NCBI RefSeq assembly: GCF_024159265.1
Contig: NZ_JAMYWY010000001.1
Coordinates: forward strand, 6,262,001 to 6,326,000
Reading direction: 5' to 3'
DNA: 64,000 bases
Origin: Paenibacillus sp. 1781tsa1
GTDB lineage: Bacteria > Bacillota > Bacilli > Paenibacillales > Paenibacillaceae
The position numbers and the translations under genes are program-made. Shown here in pieces: positions 17,993-27,856 of the stretch. Within the stretch, counting starts at the first letter, position 1; every line of letters starts with the position of its first letter. A model generated the notes under the pieces. The model saw only the letters and a program-made list of their open reading frames with translations. It ran no database searches and was not told where the DNA came from.

Positions 17993-19204
17993 ATGCCGAT
18001 GCGGTTTCTGCAATACGGATTAATTATCGTTCCAGCCGTACTGTACATGTTGATGCTGCCCTTGGAAAACGAAGCCGTCTACACCCTGTATATCATCATC
18101 GCCCTTGGACTCTCCGTGTGGAAAGATTTCAACCGTTCAAGTACACAGCAGTGGCTGTTGCTTCTGACCGAAATACTCTGGAGCTGTTGGCTGATTGCTT
18201 CGTATGGACCAATCCTGGTATTCCTTTCTCTATCCGTGCTCTACGTGTATATATACAGACTCGAAGGAAACCGGAGATGGTTGATGTTTGCCATTCAGCT
18301 TTTCTCAAGCAATGTCGCTTTGGGATGGTATTATTCTGTTCCACAGGCAACGCAGCCAGGGTTAACCACACCAAATACAATCACCGCCACATTATTATCC
18401 GCAGAGGCAACAGCGATGGTTCTTGGCAACCTGCTTCTGCTCATCACAGCGGCCCTCTCCTGGCAGGGATCAAGAACGGCGAGCAGCCGTGGACAACTGG
18501 AACAAGTCTATGACGAGCTCCGCAGTAAACATTACGAGCTTCAAGAAGCACGTGCACAGCTCCTATTATTTACAAAGCAACTTGAAGGAGTAGCCCAGAC
18601 AGAGGAACGTACTCGTATCTCCAGACAGCTTCATGATGATATCGGACATCGACTGATTCGTACCAAAATGATGTCGGAAGCCGCTCTGATGACTCTCCCC
18701 CGAGATCGGGAAAAAGGAACGGAAATGGTGAGACAGATTCGTGATCAATTGGCCACCAGTATGGATGATATGCGAAGTACACTTCACAAATTGCGACCGG
18801 ATTCCTATGGTTCCAATGCCTACGCACTCGATCGTCTTCTTGAGGAAGTGGGCAGAGATACCGGGGTGAAGACACAATATGAAGTTCAGGGCCCATCCCA
18901 TGTGCTGTACCCCAGCATTCAAATCGTTTTATATAAAAATGCCAAAGAAGCCGTAACGAATGCACTACGGCACGGAAATGCCTCTTCTATCACATTGGAG
19001 TTGGTATTCGGGGATCAGGAAGTCTGTATGAGCGTAAGTAATGATGGCAAAATTAATCCGCATTCGTCTAAGACAAGTGGGATAGGACAGGAAAGCATGC
19101 GTCTACGTACACAAATGGTGGGAGGAACCTTGGAGATCCAATCGGCTTATCCGTATACCGTGATTACACGCATTCCAATAACGAACCAGATGGATCTACT
19201 TTGA
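17993..19204 (+). CDS. NarL-type sensor histidine kinase
   Basis: A 403-aa protein. Residues 1-160 hold five or six membrane helices with little extracellular sequence, so it probably senses the membrane or the transporter itself. Residues 165-200 are a coiled coil. The HisKA_3 dimerisation domain has the phospho-His at 214 (ISRQLHDDIGHRL). The ATPase domain has an N-box (KNAKEAVTNALRHG) and a G-box (SGIGQESMRLR). This architecture matches B. subtilis kinases such as DesK and YvfT. It is followed after 21 bp by its response regulator, and it is divergent from an ABC exporter, a common control arrangement. Confidence 0.92.
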   Translation: MPMRFLQYGLIIVPAVLYMLMLPLENEAVYTLYIIIALGLSVWKDFNRSSTQQWLLLLTEILWSCWLIASYGPILVFLSLSVLYVYIYRLEGNRRWLMFAIQLFSSNVALGWYYSVPQATQPGLTTPNTITATLLSAEATAMVLGNLLLLITAALSWQGSRTASSRGQLEQVYDELRSKHYELQEARAQLLLFTKQLEGVAQTEERTRISRQLHDDIGHRLIRTKMMSEAALMTLPRDREKGTEMVRQIRDQLATSMDDMRSTLHKLRPDSYGSNAYALDRLLEEVGRDTGVKTQYEVQGPSHVLYPSIQIVLYKNAKEAVTNALRHGNASSITLELVFGDQEVCMSVSNDGKINPHSSKTSGIGQESMRLRTQMVGGTLEIQSAYPYTVITRIPITNQMDLL

Positions 19205-19225
19205 AAAAAGGAAGTGAATGTTCTC

Positions 19226-19915
19226 ATGTCCGAACGGAATGATGTGAACAACAAGAATAATGCAGCCCAGTCCCCACTTATTCGGCTGATTCTCGCTGAC
19301 GATGACTACTTCATTCGCGAAAGCCTTAAAGTGTTGCTTGAACTGGACTCCGGCATTTGCGTTACAGGCACAGCCTCAAATGGACAGGAGGCCTTGGCAT
19401 TACTTGAAACAGGGACACCTGCGGACGTGGTCTTGATGGATATTCGGATGCCCGAATGTGACGGAGTCGAAGGTACTGGGCTTATCAAGGTACGTTTTCC
19501 TGAAATCCAGGTGCTCATGCTGACTACGTTTGACGATGATGAGTATATTATTCAGGCATTACAGAATGGGGCAAGCGGTTATTTGCTCAAAAACGTCCCG
19601 CCTGAGCGGATCATTCAAGGCATCAAGACCGTACATAACGGCGATATGTTAATCCATCCGGATATTGCCCGCAAGCTAACAGGCCTTCTTCGTCCTTCTC
19701 CAACACCCCAGACACATCATTCAATCGAAGCCTATGGACTGACCCGTATGGAGCTGGCGGTTGCCGAGGCCATATCGGAGGGGTTATCCAATAAGGAAAT
19801 TGCCGCCAAACTGTTCCTCAGTGAAGGCACGGTCAAAAACTACGTCACCGATATTCTGGGCAAGCTGAGTTTACGTGATCGGACTCAGATCGCCATCTTT
19901 ATGTTGAAAAAATAA
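19226..19915 (+). CDS. NarL/LuxR-family response regulator
   Basis: A 229-aa regulator. The receiver domain (about 18-135) has the acidic pocket ADDDY and phospho-acceptor Asp72 (VLMDIRMPE), a Thr (MLTTFDDDEY) and a Lys (YLLKNVPP). The C-terminal LuxR-type helix-turn-helix (about 165-225) has LSNKEIAAKLFLSEGTVKNY. ATG 19226 is preceded by AAAGGAAGTG at workable spacing; GTG 19214 is only 1-2 nt from the same site. It is co-transcribed with the kinase and probably controls the divergent exporter and its own operon through the palindrome at 17890-17901. Confidence 0.93.
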   Translation: MSERNDVNNKNNAAQSPLIRLILADDDYFIRESLKVLLELDSGICVTGTASNGQEALALLETGTPADVVLMDIRMPECDGVEGTGLIKVRFPEIQVLMLTTFDDDEYIIQALQNGASGYLLKNVPPERIIQGIKTVHNGDMLIHPDIARKLTGLLRPSPTPQTHHSIEAYGLTRMELAVAEAISEGLSNKEIAAKLFLSEGTVKNYVTDILGKLSLRDRTQIAIFMLKK

Positions 19916-19916
19916 C

Positions 19917-19964
19917 AAAAAGGTATTTCCCTCGCCTGCGACGGCGCTCGGAAATACCTTTTTC
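19917..19964. terminator. Bidirectional terminator
   Basis: AAAAAGGTATTTCC pairs with GGAAATACCTTTTT, with an inner GC-rich stem. It serves the response regulator gene (+) and probably minJ (-). Confidence 0.9.
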
Positions 19965-20005
19965 ATTGCTTGATTTATGCAACATACTTCATCACTTATG
20001 TTTAG

Positions 20006-21334
20006 TTACATCTCCACGGACCCTTTATCACTGGCCACAGGAGCTGGCGGTAACGCCAATGGAGCTTCGTCCCTGTGTGGTTTTTTCAGACGGGCAAGCA
20101 ATTTGAGGTTGATGATATGGAACAGCGTCAGTGGACGTAACCGAATCGCCCAGACCTCGTGATTGTCCGGTGCCATAATGACCCCAAGCTGATGATGTTC
20201 CCCTTCATAAATTGCTCGTTGCATGAACTTGCTTTCTCCCTGGTGATTTCGTACCTCGAGCTTGCAAAAAGCCGGGTTCATCCGCAGGGCACGATGCAAC
20301 TCTTCCGGTGAATGAACCAACTTACCATTCACCTTGTACAATGTCTCCCCTGCTTCAATCCCCAAATCTGCAGCAGGACTCTCCGGTATAACGGCCAATA
20401 CCTTCAACCCATGCTGCGGATGGACAAATACCGGACTGCGGTTTTGCTCTTCAAACGCGCTGTACCATACCAGGAATTCATGTCCAATAAATGCAATCAG
20501 TGCAGCAACCACCATGAGTGGAGACCACCATGCAGCAAGCAAACTGAACACAAGCAAAGTTGCCCCATACATCATCAACCGCTTGGATGAGATCTGCACC
20601 TTTTGTCCCGGAAGCATACTCTGCGTGATCTCACCAAATCCGAGCATAATCGGCAACGCAACCAGCATGTAACTCTGACCTGCATTCATGAGTGGATTCC
20701 ATGCCAGCTCCGCGCCACTACCTGTGACCGGGACAAGAATCAGTAGGGGAATGGCCCAGAACTGTTGAAGTTGATATCCCCCAACCAGTTTCCCGCGTTT
20801 TCCCTCGAAGAGAAGCGGTGATGCCATCGATACCCCCTGCATGCGTACCAACAGGGCTTCACCCATATGTAGAAGGGCCGCCAGGACAAGCAGTGCAGGC
20901 ATATCCAGGGAACGTAGCGTTTCCGTTACACTACCCATCCAACCTGATGGTTGCCAGCCTGAAGCCAGATTCAAACCAAATTGCAACACACCCAGCAACC
21001 CGGCCGCATAAGCAAAGCACAAATACCGGATACGAAACAAGGATAGAATTAACGTTGCAGCCCATATGCATATCAGGCTTCCCAGTGTAAGATGTGCACC
21101 CAGGAATAGGGAGACAATCGAGACGATAGTACCAATGAGTATGCCTCCCAGTACGGCACGAATCGTCTGTGTTATCGAGCTTTGCAAACGAACATGAAAC
21201 AATTTACGCTCCTGCAGTAACTGACGATGATAGATGAGCGCAATCAGGATCACCGCAATATAATAAAACGGCTGAATAAACAACTGCAACACTGCTTCGC
21301 CTAATGTAGTTAACCACGGCCATACCCATTCCAT
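20006..21334 (-). CDS. minJ: MinJ-like membrane protein with PDZ domain
   Basis: A 442-aa protein with about eight hydrophobic segments in the first 290 residues, then a PDZ domain (about 305-375: LKVLAVIPESPAADLGIEAGETLYKVNG) and a basic cytoplasmic tail. Helix count, PDZ position and location directly after ctpB and the ftsEX block match B. subtilis MinJ, which bridges DivIVA and MinD at poles and septa. Sequence identity is not something I can measure here, so the name rests on architecture and synteny. Start ATG 21334. A terminator between ctpB and this gene suggests its own promoter or read-through. Confidence 0.78.
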   Translation of the reverse strand: MEWVWPWLTTLGEAVLQLFIQPFYYIAVILIALIYHRQLLQERKLFHVRLQSSITQTIRAVLGGILIGTIVSIVSLFLGAHLTLGSLICIWAATLILSLFRIRYLCFAYAAGLLGVLQFGLNLASGWQPSGWMGSVTETLRSLDMPALLVLAALLHMGEALLVRMQGVSMASPLLFEGKRGKLVGGYQLQQFWAIPLLILVPVTGSGAELAWNPLMNAGQSYMLVALPIMLGFGEITQSMLPGQKVQISSKRLMMYGATLLVFSLLAAWWSPLMVVAALIAFIGHEFLVWYSAFEEQNRSPVFVHPQHGLKVLAVIPESPAADLGIEAGETLYKVNGKLVHSPEELHRALRMNPAFCKLEVRNHQGESKFMQRAIYEGEHHQLGVIMAPDNHEVWAIRLRPLTLFHIINLKLLARLKKPHRDEAPLALPPAPVASDKGSVEM

Positions 21335-21369
21335 TGTGGCTCTTCACCCCTCTCTTTCAGCCGGTTCAG

Positions 21370-21398
21370 AAAAAAAGAAGGCTGAAAATCAGCCTTCT
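21370..21398 (-). terminator. Terminator directly after ctpB
   Basis: On the minus strand AGAAGGCTGA and TCAGCCTTCT form a perfect 10-bp stem that begins right after the ctpB stop codon and is followed by TTTTTT. Confidence 0.9.
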
Positions 21399-22871
21399 TT
21401 ATGGCTTCGACACAGCGGACGAAATATCCTTTGAGACATTTTCGATCGCGCGTTTCAGCTGTGCATCATATTGAGGATTGGCAATACGTTCAATCAGAGC
21501 CGCTTCCAGTGATTCAGCGGTTTTCTCGTCAATCTGGCCTGTGGCCTGAATGCCTTTTTGCTTCTGGAATGCCTTGACCGCTTCTTCCGTCTTCTGGTCG
21601 TAGTATCCATCCACACGATCCGGTTTGAAATCGAGACCTCTCAGCATCGTCTGCGCACTTTTCACATCCGCGCTATTGCTGTCATATTTAAGTGGTAACT
21701 TCTCTTTATTAATCGGTGCCACCGAGAAATAGTCCGGCTGGTCAACCGCAATATCCGGTTTGATTCCTTTTTCATGAATCCAGTCCCCGTTCGGAGTAAG
21801 CCACTTGGCAATAGTGATCTTCAGCAAGCTGCCATCACCCATTTGCTTGTCATAACTCGTCTGTACAGTTCCTTTACCGAAGGAATTTTCACCAATCAAC
21901 TTCGCACCTGCTGACTGTTGTAATGCACCGGCCAAAATCTCCGACGCACTCGCACTGCCTTTGTTCATCAGGACTGTGACTGGATAAGCTTTGGCTGATC
22001 CATTGGATTTGCTTTGTTCCTTTTTGCCGTTCTTGTCTTCGACTTGCACAATAACCTTGCCTTTAGGAACAAACTGTTCAGCAATATCAATCACGACTTG
22101 CAATACACCGCCTGGGTCATTCCGTACGTCGATGACCAGACCTTTCATGTTTTGCTTCTCAAGCTTCGCCAACTCTTCCTTGAAGCGATCGCCTGTATTC
22201 AAAGAGAATTGAGTAATGGCAATGACACCAATTCCGCCATCCTCCATGTGAGCATATACGGTCTCCAGATCAATGTCATCCCGTACAATAACAAACTCAA
22301 TCAGTTCTGTAGATCCGGCACGTTTGACCTGTACCTTCGCTTCACTGCCCTTGGGACCTCTGATTTTGTTGACAGCCTTGTTCAGTTCCAAACCTTGCAG
22401 GGATTCGCCGTTGACTGACATAATCATGTCTTTCGCACGAATACCCGCTTTTTCGGCAGGTGATCCTTTGATGGGGGAAACAACAACAACATTTCCATCC
22501 TGTGAGGATACCTCTGCGCCAATACCGGTAAATGAACCTTCGATCGACTCTTCAAACTGAGCAGCCGTTTCCTGCCCCATATAGTTGGAGTACGGATCAC
22601 CAAGAGATTCCATCATGCCGTTGATCGCACCGTCAATCAATTTGGTCTGATCCACGTCTTTATAATAGTTGCTTGAGATCAAATCCATCGCGGTTTCAAT
22701 CTTCTTCAAATCGCTCTTCTGCTGCGTACTGCCGGTTACACTGGCTAGCAGACCCTCACCAGCTGTGGTCTGGTTCGCTATTCCCGGATAAGTCATTAGT
22801 ACCAGGGTTAGCAAACTACCACCCAGAAGACCCAAAATGACAAGCAGTAGCGCCGATCTTTTTTTCATCAT
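21399..22871 (-). CDS. ctpB: S41 carboxy-terminal processing protease CtpB
   Basis: A 490-aa exported or membrane-anchored protease. N-terminal helix at 5-27; an N-terminal dimerisation region to about 105; PDZ at 110-185 (GIGAEVSSQDGN, SPAEKAGIRAKD); and an S41 domain at 205-385 with Ser308 (GSASASEIL), Lys333 and Gln337 (GKGTVQ), positions that match the Ser-Lys-Gln triad of B. subtilis CtpB. The C-terminal 400-465 is a peptidoglycan-binding domain (MLRGLDFKPDRVDGYYD). In Bacillus CtpB cleaves SpoIVFA in the sporulation sigma-K checkpoint. It is located between the EnvC-like hydrolase and minJ. Confidence 0.93.
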   Translation of the reverse strand: MMKKRSALLLVILGLLGGSLLTLVLMTYPGIANQTTAGEGLLASVTGSTQQKSDLKKIETAMDLISSNYYKDVDQTKLIDGAINGMMESLGDPYSNYMGQETAAQFEESIEGSFTGIGAEVSSQDGNVVVVSPIKGSPAEKAGIRAKDMIMSVNGESLQGLELNKAVNKIRGPKGSEAKVQVKRAGSTELIEFVIVRDDIDLETVYAHMEDGGIGVIAITQFSLNTGDRFKEELAKLEKQNMKGLVIDVRNDPGGVLQVVIDIAEQFVPKGKVIVQVEDKNGKKEQSKSNGSAKAYPVTVLMNKGSASASEILAGALQQSAGAKLIGENSFGKGTVQTSYDKQMGDGSLLKITIAKWLTPNGDWIHEKGIKPDIAVDQPDYFSVAPINKEKLPLKYDSNSADVKSAQTMLRGLDFKPDRVDGYYDQKTEEAVKAFQKQKGIQATGQIDEKTAESLEAALIERIANPQYDAQLKRAIENVSKDISSAVSKP

Positions 22872-23006
22872 CCGTTTGTCACCGCCTTTCGTTTTAAAGC
22901 GTGTCCGATTCCATTGTTTCTTGGACCCATTCCCTGAACATGCCAGCTTAGTATATGTCTAGCTTGTACGGAATATGTTTTTTCCATTCGGTCAATGGAG
23001 CAATAA

Positions 23007-24287
23007 TTACAAATAGTTCATCGGATTTACCGCGGTACCGTTATCTCTTACTTCAAAGTGCAAGTGAGGTCCCGTGGAGTTTCCTGTATTTCCTGACTCA
23101 GCAATGGTATCCCCTTTGCTTACAGTGTCTCCTTTGCTGACTTTGAATCCACCCTCACGCAAGTGACCATATAAAGTCCATAGTCCACCGCCATGGTCCA
23201 CAATAACCGTATAACCATAACCGCTATACCATTCAGCCATGATCACGATTCCGCCAGACGCAGCATGAACTGAAGTTCCCTGGGGAACAGCAAAATCGAC
23301 ACCGGCATGCATTTTACCCACTACACCCGTAATTGGATGGGTACGGGGACCGAATCCAGAAGAAATACGTCCTCCAGATACTGGTTTTGAGAAGATACCA
23401 TTACCGGATGAATAGGTAACCTCACTGCTGCTATCCGAGCTGACTCTGGTTGGTGCCTTGGCTGCAGCTTTCGCCCGGGCAGCAGCTGCGGCTTTTGCTT
23501 TGGCCGCTGCGGCTGCCTGCTGTTCACGCAATTTATTTTTCTCTTGAAGAAGGGCCGAACGTTTGCTGGCAATCTGCATCAATACGTCTTCCTGCTCTTG
23601 TGTCAACTCTTCTGATTCTTCAATTTTAGCATCATATGAAGCGAGAAGCACTTGCTTTTCCGCTTCTTTTTCATTCAATTGGGACTTGCGCTGTTTCTTC
23701 TGTGCATACAGGCTCTTGGCTTCCGCATATTGCACATCCAATTCTGCCTTTTTGTCCACGACCAGTTGCTTGTCCGCTTTGTGCTCATCCAGCAGATGCT
23801 GATCCTGGTCCACGATCGTTTTGAGTGAATCCGCACGGGTCAAAAAGTCAGTGAAGCTGGTGGAGGACAACAGTACATCCAGATAGGATACAGCACCGTC
23901 TGTATACATCAGGCGTACACGTGACTCCAACAATTTTTCCCTTGCAACGATGCGTTCTTCTGCCGCTTGCAGATCTTTCTTCGTTGTACGGAGATCTTCC
24001 TCCGTGTTCTCGATTTGCAAGGATACACTGGCCAGTTCATCACTAACGACATTGATCTGTTCCATGACAACCTTCAGATAAGCGTTGGTTTTGTTCTTGT
24101 AATGCTGCGCTTCCTTTTTGTTGGAAGCTGCTTTTTTTTGCTCCTGCTTGGCAGAAGCCGCCTTGCTCTCCAGTTGCTGAATCTGTTGGTCAATATCGCT
24201 GATGCTACTCTTGGCATATCCGTCAGAAGGTTGAAGCGTCAGACTGGCCAATAACGTAAAGGCCAGCAGCGAAGCAGTTTTTTTCAA
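23007..24287 (-). CDS. Secreted EnvC/CwlO-like M23 murein hydrolase
   Basis: A 426-aa secreted protein. The start is TTG 24287, with GGGGGAT upstream and a clean signal peptide (KKTASLLAFTLLASLTL); longer reading is possible to 24401 but has no binding site. Residues 27-250 are a long coiled coil with many Glu/Lys/Gln, and 250-300 is an Ala/Lys-rich linker. Residues 310-426 are an M23 peptidase domain with zinc ligands in HPITGVVGKMHAGVDF and LHFEVRDNG. Coiled coil plus M23 directly after ftsX is the pattern of hydrolases that FtsEX activates (EnvC, PcsB; CwlO in Bacillus). Confidence 0.9.
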   Translation of the reverse strand: MKKTASLLAFTLLASLTLQPSDGYAKSSISDIDQQIQQLESKAASAKQEQKKAASNKKEAQHYKNKTNAYLKVVMEQINVVSDELASVSLQIENTEEDLRTTKKDLQAAEERIVAREKLLESRVRLMYTDGAVSYLDVLLSSTSFTDFLTRADSLKTIVDQDQHLLDEHKADKQLVVDKKAELDVQYAEAKSLYAQKKQRKSQLNEKEAEKQVLLASYDAKIEESEELTQEQEDVLMQIASKRSALLQEKNKLREQQAAAAAKAKAAAAARAKAAAKAPTRVSSDSSSEVTYSSGNGIFSKPVSGGRISSGFGPRTHPITGVVGKMHAGVDFAVPQGTSVHAASGGIVIMAEWYSGYGYTVIVDHGGGLWTLYGHLREGGFKVSKGDTVSKGDTIAESGNTGNSTGPHLHFEVRDNGTAVNPMNYL

Positions 24288-24475
24288 AATGATGATCCCC
24301 CATCCTATGATTTCACAAGAAAGCAACCTGCACAGGTGGTGAACAGCATGTTCTTTGCTTTCTTCAATCTTAAAGACTCCGTCTTTCCTACATATCGTCA
24401 AACAGCGTCCATTAATGAACCTGCTTTACCATTCTTTTCGACATATTCTGCAATTTGATCGTTTGAAAACAAAAT

Positions 24476-25393
24476 TTAAACGTTAAGTGATTTTCGAATG
24501 GACAGTGTACTTCCCAAAATACCTACCAGCACACCGAGTCCGATCAACAGGGTTCCAAACAGCAACCAGATTTCGCTGAGCGGAATCAAGTTAAGCATCT
24601 GCATGAAGACATCCTGACCAATCGTGGCCATCAACTGGCTGTATCCGACGAACAGTACCCCAACCGTAATCACAGAGCCAATAAATCCAATGAGTGCACC
24701 TTCAATAAAGAAAGGCCAACGAATAAAGGTGTTGGTTGCGCCAACCAGCTTCATAATTCCGATCTCCCGGCGACGGGCCAGAATCGTTACGCGAATCGTA
24801 TTCGAGATCAGGAACATGGACATGAGACCCAGTCCCCCAACAAAAATAAATCCGATGTTACGAACAAGCTTCGTAAATTTGAACAACACTTCCACCGTTT
24901 CCTTGCCGTAGTTCACTTTCATGATTGGCTTCTCCGGGTATTTTTCGTTCAAAGCTTCGATTTTTTGCGCCACAAAAGTGACGGTTTCCGGTTCAATGAC
25001 CTCAACTTCAATAGTCTCCGGCAGTGGGTTGTTGTCCACATCGAAACCGCTAAGCACGTTATCTGCACTCTCTCCGAGACGATCACGGAACTCCTTGAGT
25101 CCTTCTTCCTTGGAAACAAAACGAATCTCACTTACTTCAGGCATCGCGCTGATTTCTTGTTCCAATGTGTTACGCAGGTTCTCGTCCACATTCAGTTCGA
25201 GAAACGTGCTGATCTCCACCTGGCTATCCACTTGATTCGCCATGGAGTTCACATTAAGCACCAGCAGCATAAACACACCAAGAATCAATAGCGACACAAT
25301 GATGGACATGATGGAGGCCACAGACATCCAGCCGTTGCGGAATACGTTTTTGAATCCCTCCCGCAGATGGCGCAAGAGAGTACTAAAATTCAT
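24476..25393 (-). CDS. ftsX: Cell division protein FtsX
   Basis: A 305-aa permease-like protein with four helices: about 22-45, then three at 175-200, 225-250 and 270-295. The extracellular domain of about 130 residues (EISTFLELNVDENL onward) is the part that contacts the wall hydrolase. It overlaps ftsE by 11 bp. With FtsE it forms the ATP-driven switch that controls peptidoglycan hydrolysis; the likely client is the M23 protein encoded next. Confidence 0.95.
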   Translation of the reverse strand: MNFSTLLRHLREGFKNVFRNGWMSVASIMSIIVSLLILGVFMLLVLNVNSMANQVDSQVEISTFLELNVDENLRNTLEQEISAMPEVSEIRFVSKEEGLKEFRDRLGESADNVLSGFDVDNNPLPETIEVEVIEPETVTFVAQKIEALNEKYPEKPIMKVNYGKETVEVLFKFTKLVRNIGFIFVGGLGLMSMFLISNTIRVTILARRREIGIMKLVGATNTFIRWPFFIEGALIGFIGSVITVGVLFVGYSQLMATIGQDVFMQMLNLIPLSEIWLLFGTLLIGLGVLVGILGSTLSIRKSLNV

Positions 25394-26069
25394 AACCGTA
25401 TTCCCCTCTCATCTGATCCCGTACAATCTGTCCACGTTCAATGGCGATAACCCGTTTACGCATCGTATTCACGATATCTTTGTTGTGGGTTGCCATAACA
25501 ATGGTTGTTCCCCGGAAATTAATCTCATCCAGCAGCTGCATAATGCCCCACGACGTCTCCGGATCGAGGTTACCTGTAGGCTCATCCGCAATAATAACCG
25601 ATGGGTTATTCACGATAGCCCGCGCAATGGCAATACGTTGCTGTTCCCCACCCGAGAGCTGTGAAGGTTCACGATTCGCCTTACTGCGCAGTCCCACCAA
25701 GTCGAGTACTTCCATGACCCGTTTCTTGATGTGCCGCTTAGGCGCCTCAATGACTTCCATGGCAAATGCCACATTCTCAAAAGCCGTCATTCTCGGCAAC
25801 AGACGGAAGTCTTGGAACACAACGCCGATGTTGCGGCGCACATAAGGAATCTTTCTTGGCTTCAACTTACCAATATTAAATCCGTTAATGGATATTTGTC
25901 CTTTGGTCGGAACTTCTTCTCTGTACATCAATTTCATAAATGTCGATTTGCCTGCGCCGGACGGACCGACGATATAGACAAATTCATTGCGGTCGATCTT
26001 CACCGACACCCCTTGTAATGCGTGGGTCCCATTGGCGTAGGTCTTCCACACGTCCTGCATTTCTATCAC
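25383..26069 (-). CDS. ftsE: Cell division ATP-binding protein FtsE
   Basis: A 228-aa ABC ATPase with Walker A GPSGAGKST, Q-loop VFQDFRLL, signature LSGGEQQRIAIARA, Walker B VIIADEPTGNLDP and switch MATHNKDIV. Length and sequence are standard for FtsE. ATG 26069 with AGGAAG upstream. First gene of the ftsEX-hydrolase block; a WalR-type box lies about 145 bp upstream, shared with the divergent VanW gene. Confidence 0.96.
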   Translation of the reverse strand: MIEMQDVWKTYANGTHALQGVSVKIDRNEFVYIVGPSGAGKSTFMKLMYREEVPTKGQISINGFNIGKLKPRKIPYVRRNIGVVFQDFRLLPRMTAFENVAFAMEVIEAPKRHIKKRVMEVLDLVGLRSKANREPSQLSGGEQQRIAIARAIVNNPSVIIADEPTGNLDPETSWGIMQLLDEINFRGTTIVMATHNKDIVNTMRKRVIAIERGQIVRDQMRGEYGYEF

Positions 26070-26212
26070 ATCATCACTTCCTGCTCACATAGTTAGCCAT
26101 TATCATTTCGACACAATCCCGGCATTTCCTTTAAAAAGACCTGAATTTCATCAGGAAAAAATCCACTTCGTTCCTGTTTCGATGGTGAAGCATGGATTCA
26201 TATGAAGTTTAT

Positions 26213-26229
26213 TGTAACAAATTTGTTAC
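26213..26229. promoter_or_regulatory. WalR (YycF)-type box, also a perfect palindrome
   Basis: TGTAAC-AAATT-TGTTAC fits the WalR consensus TGTWAH-N5-TGTWAH exactly, and GTAACAAATTTGTTAC (26214-26229) is a perfect palindrome. It lies in the divergent promoter between ftsE (-) and the VanW gene (+), both cell-wall genes, as expected for the WalRK regulon. A possible -10 (TATATA, 26266-26271) for the plus-strand gene lies downstream. Confidence 0.55.
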
Positions 26230-26323
26230 CTATTGAGTACCCGAAAGTTTTCCTGCATTGGATCATATATATAGAAAGTGTTACAAAGTCGGGAACAACA
26301 GAAGTATAAAGGAGCGTACGGTT

Positions 26324-27754
26324 ATGAAAAAAATACATTTAACGGTCATTGTTCTATTCTCCATCCTCTTGATCGGCTCCGCGTCATATGGATTGCTGTA
26401 TATGTATGTGAACCAGCCTGCGCTGCCCAAGAATGTGCGTGTTGGCGGCATGCTGGTGGAAGGCAATCGTAAGAACGTATTGCATGAATTGAACGAACAG
26501 ATCCAAAAGCTGGAGGACTGGCCTGTCACTTTCGAAGTGGCTGAACCCGATCCCCAGACGATGACGTATACCGCAGATCAAGTGGGGGTGAGCTACAACG
26601 TTAAAAGCGTGGAATCCGCCATACAGCAGCTGGAGGAAGGTAACCTGTGGGAACGTGCTTATGCACGTTATCATTTTCCGAAAGAGTTCTCCCTTCATAT
26701 GAGTTACGACTTAGAACCTCTTAAAGAACATCTAAGCCCTGCTTGGGAAAAAGAAACCTTCGGTACACCCGCGAACGCTGTTCGGCGCATAACCGCAAGT
26801 GACAAAGTGCAGTATATCCCGGAAAAGGGTGTCCGCCGGATTGATTGGAAAACACTCGCAAGTCTCATTCAAACGAAGTTGCACAGGGATTTCAGTGTAC
26901 TGAGCCCGACTGAGAAACCCGCCCCATTGCTAATCCAGGTACCACTCTATACGCTGAAGCCTGAAGTAACCCTTGATTTGCTACGCGAGGAAGGCATTGA
27001 TCGAAAGATCATCCAGTTCTCCACAGGTCTGGGCAATAGTAGTGAAGGCCGGATACATAATGTCAGCGCAGCGGCGGAAGCGATCAACGGCATGATTCTG
27101 CCACCGAATGCCACATTCGATTATGAAAAAATCATCCGTAAGGCTGAAAAAGATTATGGCTTTCGTGAGGCCCCGGTCATTGTCAATGGAAGACTAACCC
27201 CCGGGATTGGGGGTGGCATCTGCCAGGTATCCAGTACGGTGTATAACGCAGCGCTATTGACGGGTCTTGATATTATTGAGCGTCGCAACCACTCCCTGCC
27301 GGTCAAATATTTGCCGAAAGGACTGGATGCCACCTTTGCCTCTGGAGCCATTAACTTTCGCTTCAAGAACAACACCGGAAAATCCTTACTCATTCATGCA
27401 GAAGTGAAGAACCACCAATTGATGGTGAAATTTTTCGGCACATTCCCTGAGAACGTCAGCTATGCACTTGAATCTCGCACCATTGAAACATTAAGTGTTC
27501 CGGTGAAATATGTGTCCAGTGCGGTACTTCCTGATGGTGCTCAGCAGGTGCTGCAAGACGGACAGCCTGGTTATATTGTCGAGACGGTAAGAACCAAGAG
27601 GCTGGACGGCAAAGTGGTCGAATCCAAAACGATTACACGAGACACGTACAAAGCTCAGAATCGTCTGATTGCCCGCTCCGGTCACAGCAGCCTGCCTGAT
27701 CCACAAGAACCTTCTGTTGTTGAGGATGGGATTAGCGATACGAAACAGCCTTAG
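26324..27754 (+). CDS. VanW family protein with G5 domain
   Basis: A 476-aa surface protein. Helix at 7-30 (LTVIVLFSILLIGSASYGLL) as signal anchor; a peptidoglycan-binding type 4 region at about 35-200; a VanW domain at about 240-390 (FREAPVIVNGRLTPGIGGG, CQVSSTVYNAALL); and a C-terminal G5-like domain (about 400-460). It resembles B. subtilis YoaR. The name VanW comes from vancomycin clusters, but these proteins are general wall-associated proteins with no proven activity. ATG 26324 has AAAGGAG upstream; the frame is open to 26258 without a site. Confidence 0.9.
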   Translation: MKKIHLTVIVLFSILLIGSASYGLLYMYVNQPALPKNVRVGGMLVEGNRKNVLHELNEQIQKLEDWPVTFEVAEPDPQTMTYTADQVGVSYNVKSVESAIQQLEEGNLWERAYARYHFPKEFSLHMSYDLEPLKEHLSPAWEKETFGTPANAVRRITASDKVQYIPEKGVRRIDWKTLASLIQTKLHRDFSVLSPTEKPAPLLIQVPLYTLKPEVTLDLLREEGIDRKIIQFSTGLGNSSEGRIHNVSAAAEAINGMILPPNATFDYEKIIRKAEKDYGFREAPVIVNGRLTPGIGGGICQVSSTVYNAALLTGLDIIERRNHSLPVKYLPKGLDATFASGAINFRFKNNTGKSLLIHAEVKNHQLMVKFFGTFPENVSYALESRTIETLSVPVKYVSSAVLPDGAQQVLQDGQPGYIVETVRTKRLDGKVVESKTITRDTYKAQNRLIARSGHSSLPDPQEPSVVEDGISDTKQP

Positions 27755-27856
27755 GCCCTTTGTAAGAAGCATCTGATCACTTGTACCAGCAATAATAAAA
27801 TGCACAGAGTTCAATCCGTAATTTAATCATTCACGGGTAAGCTGATCATACGAAAA

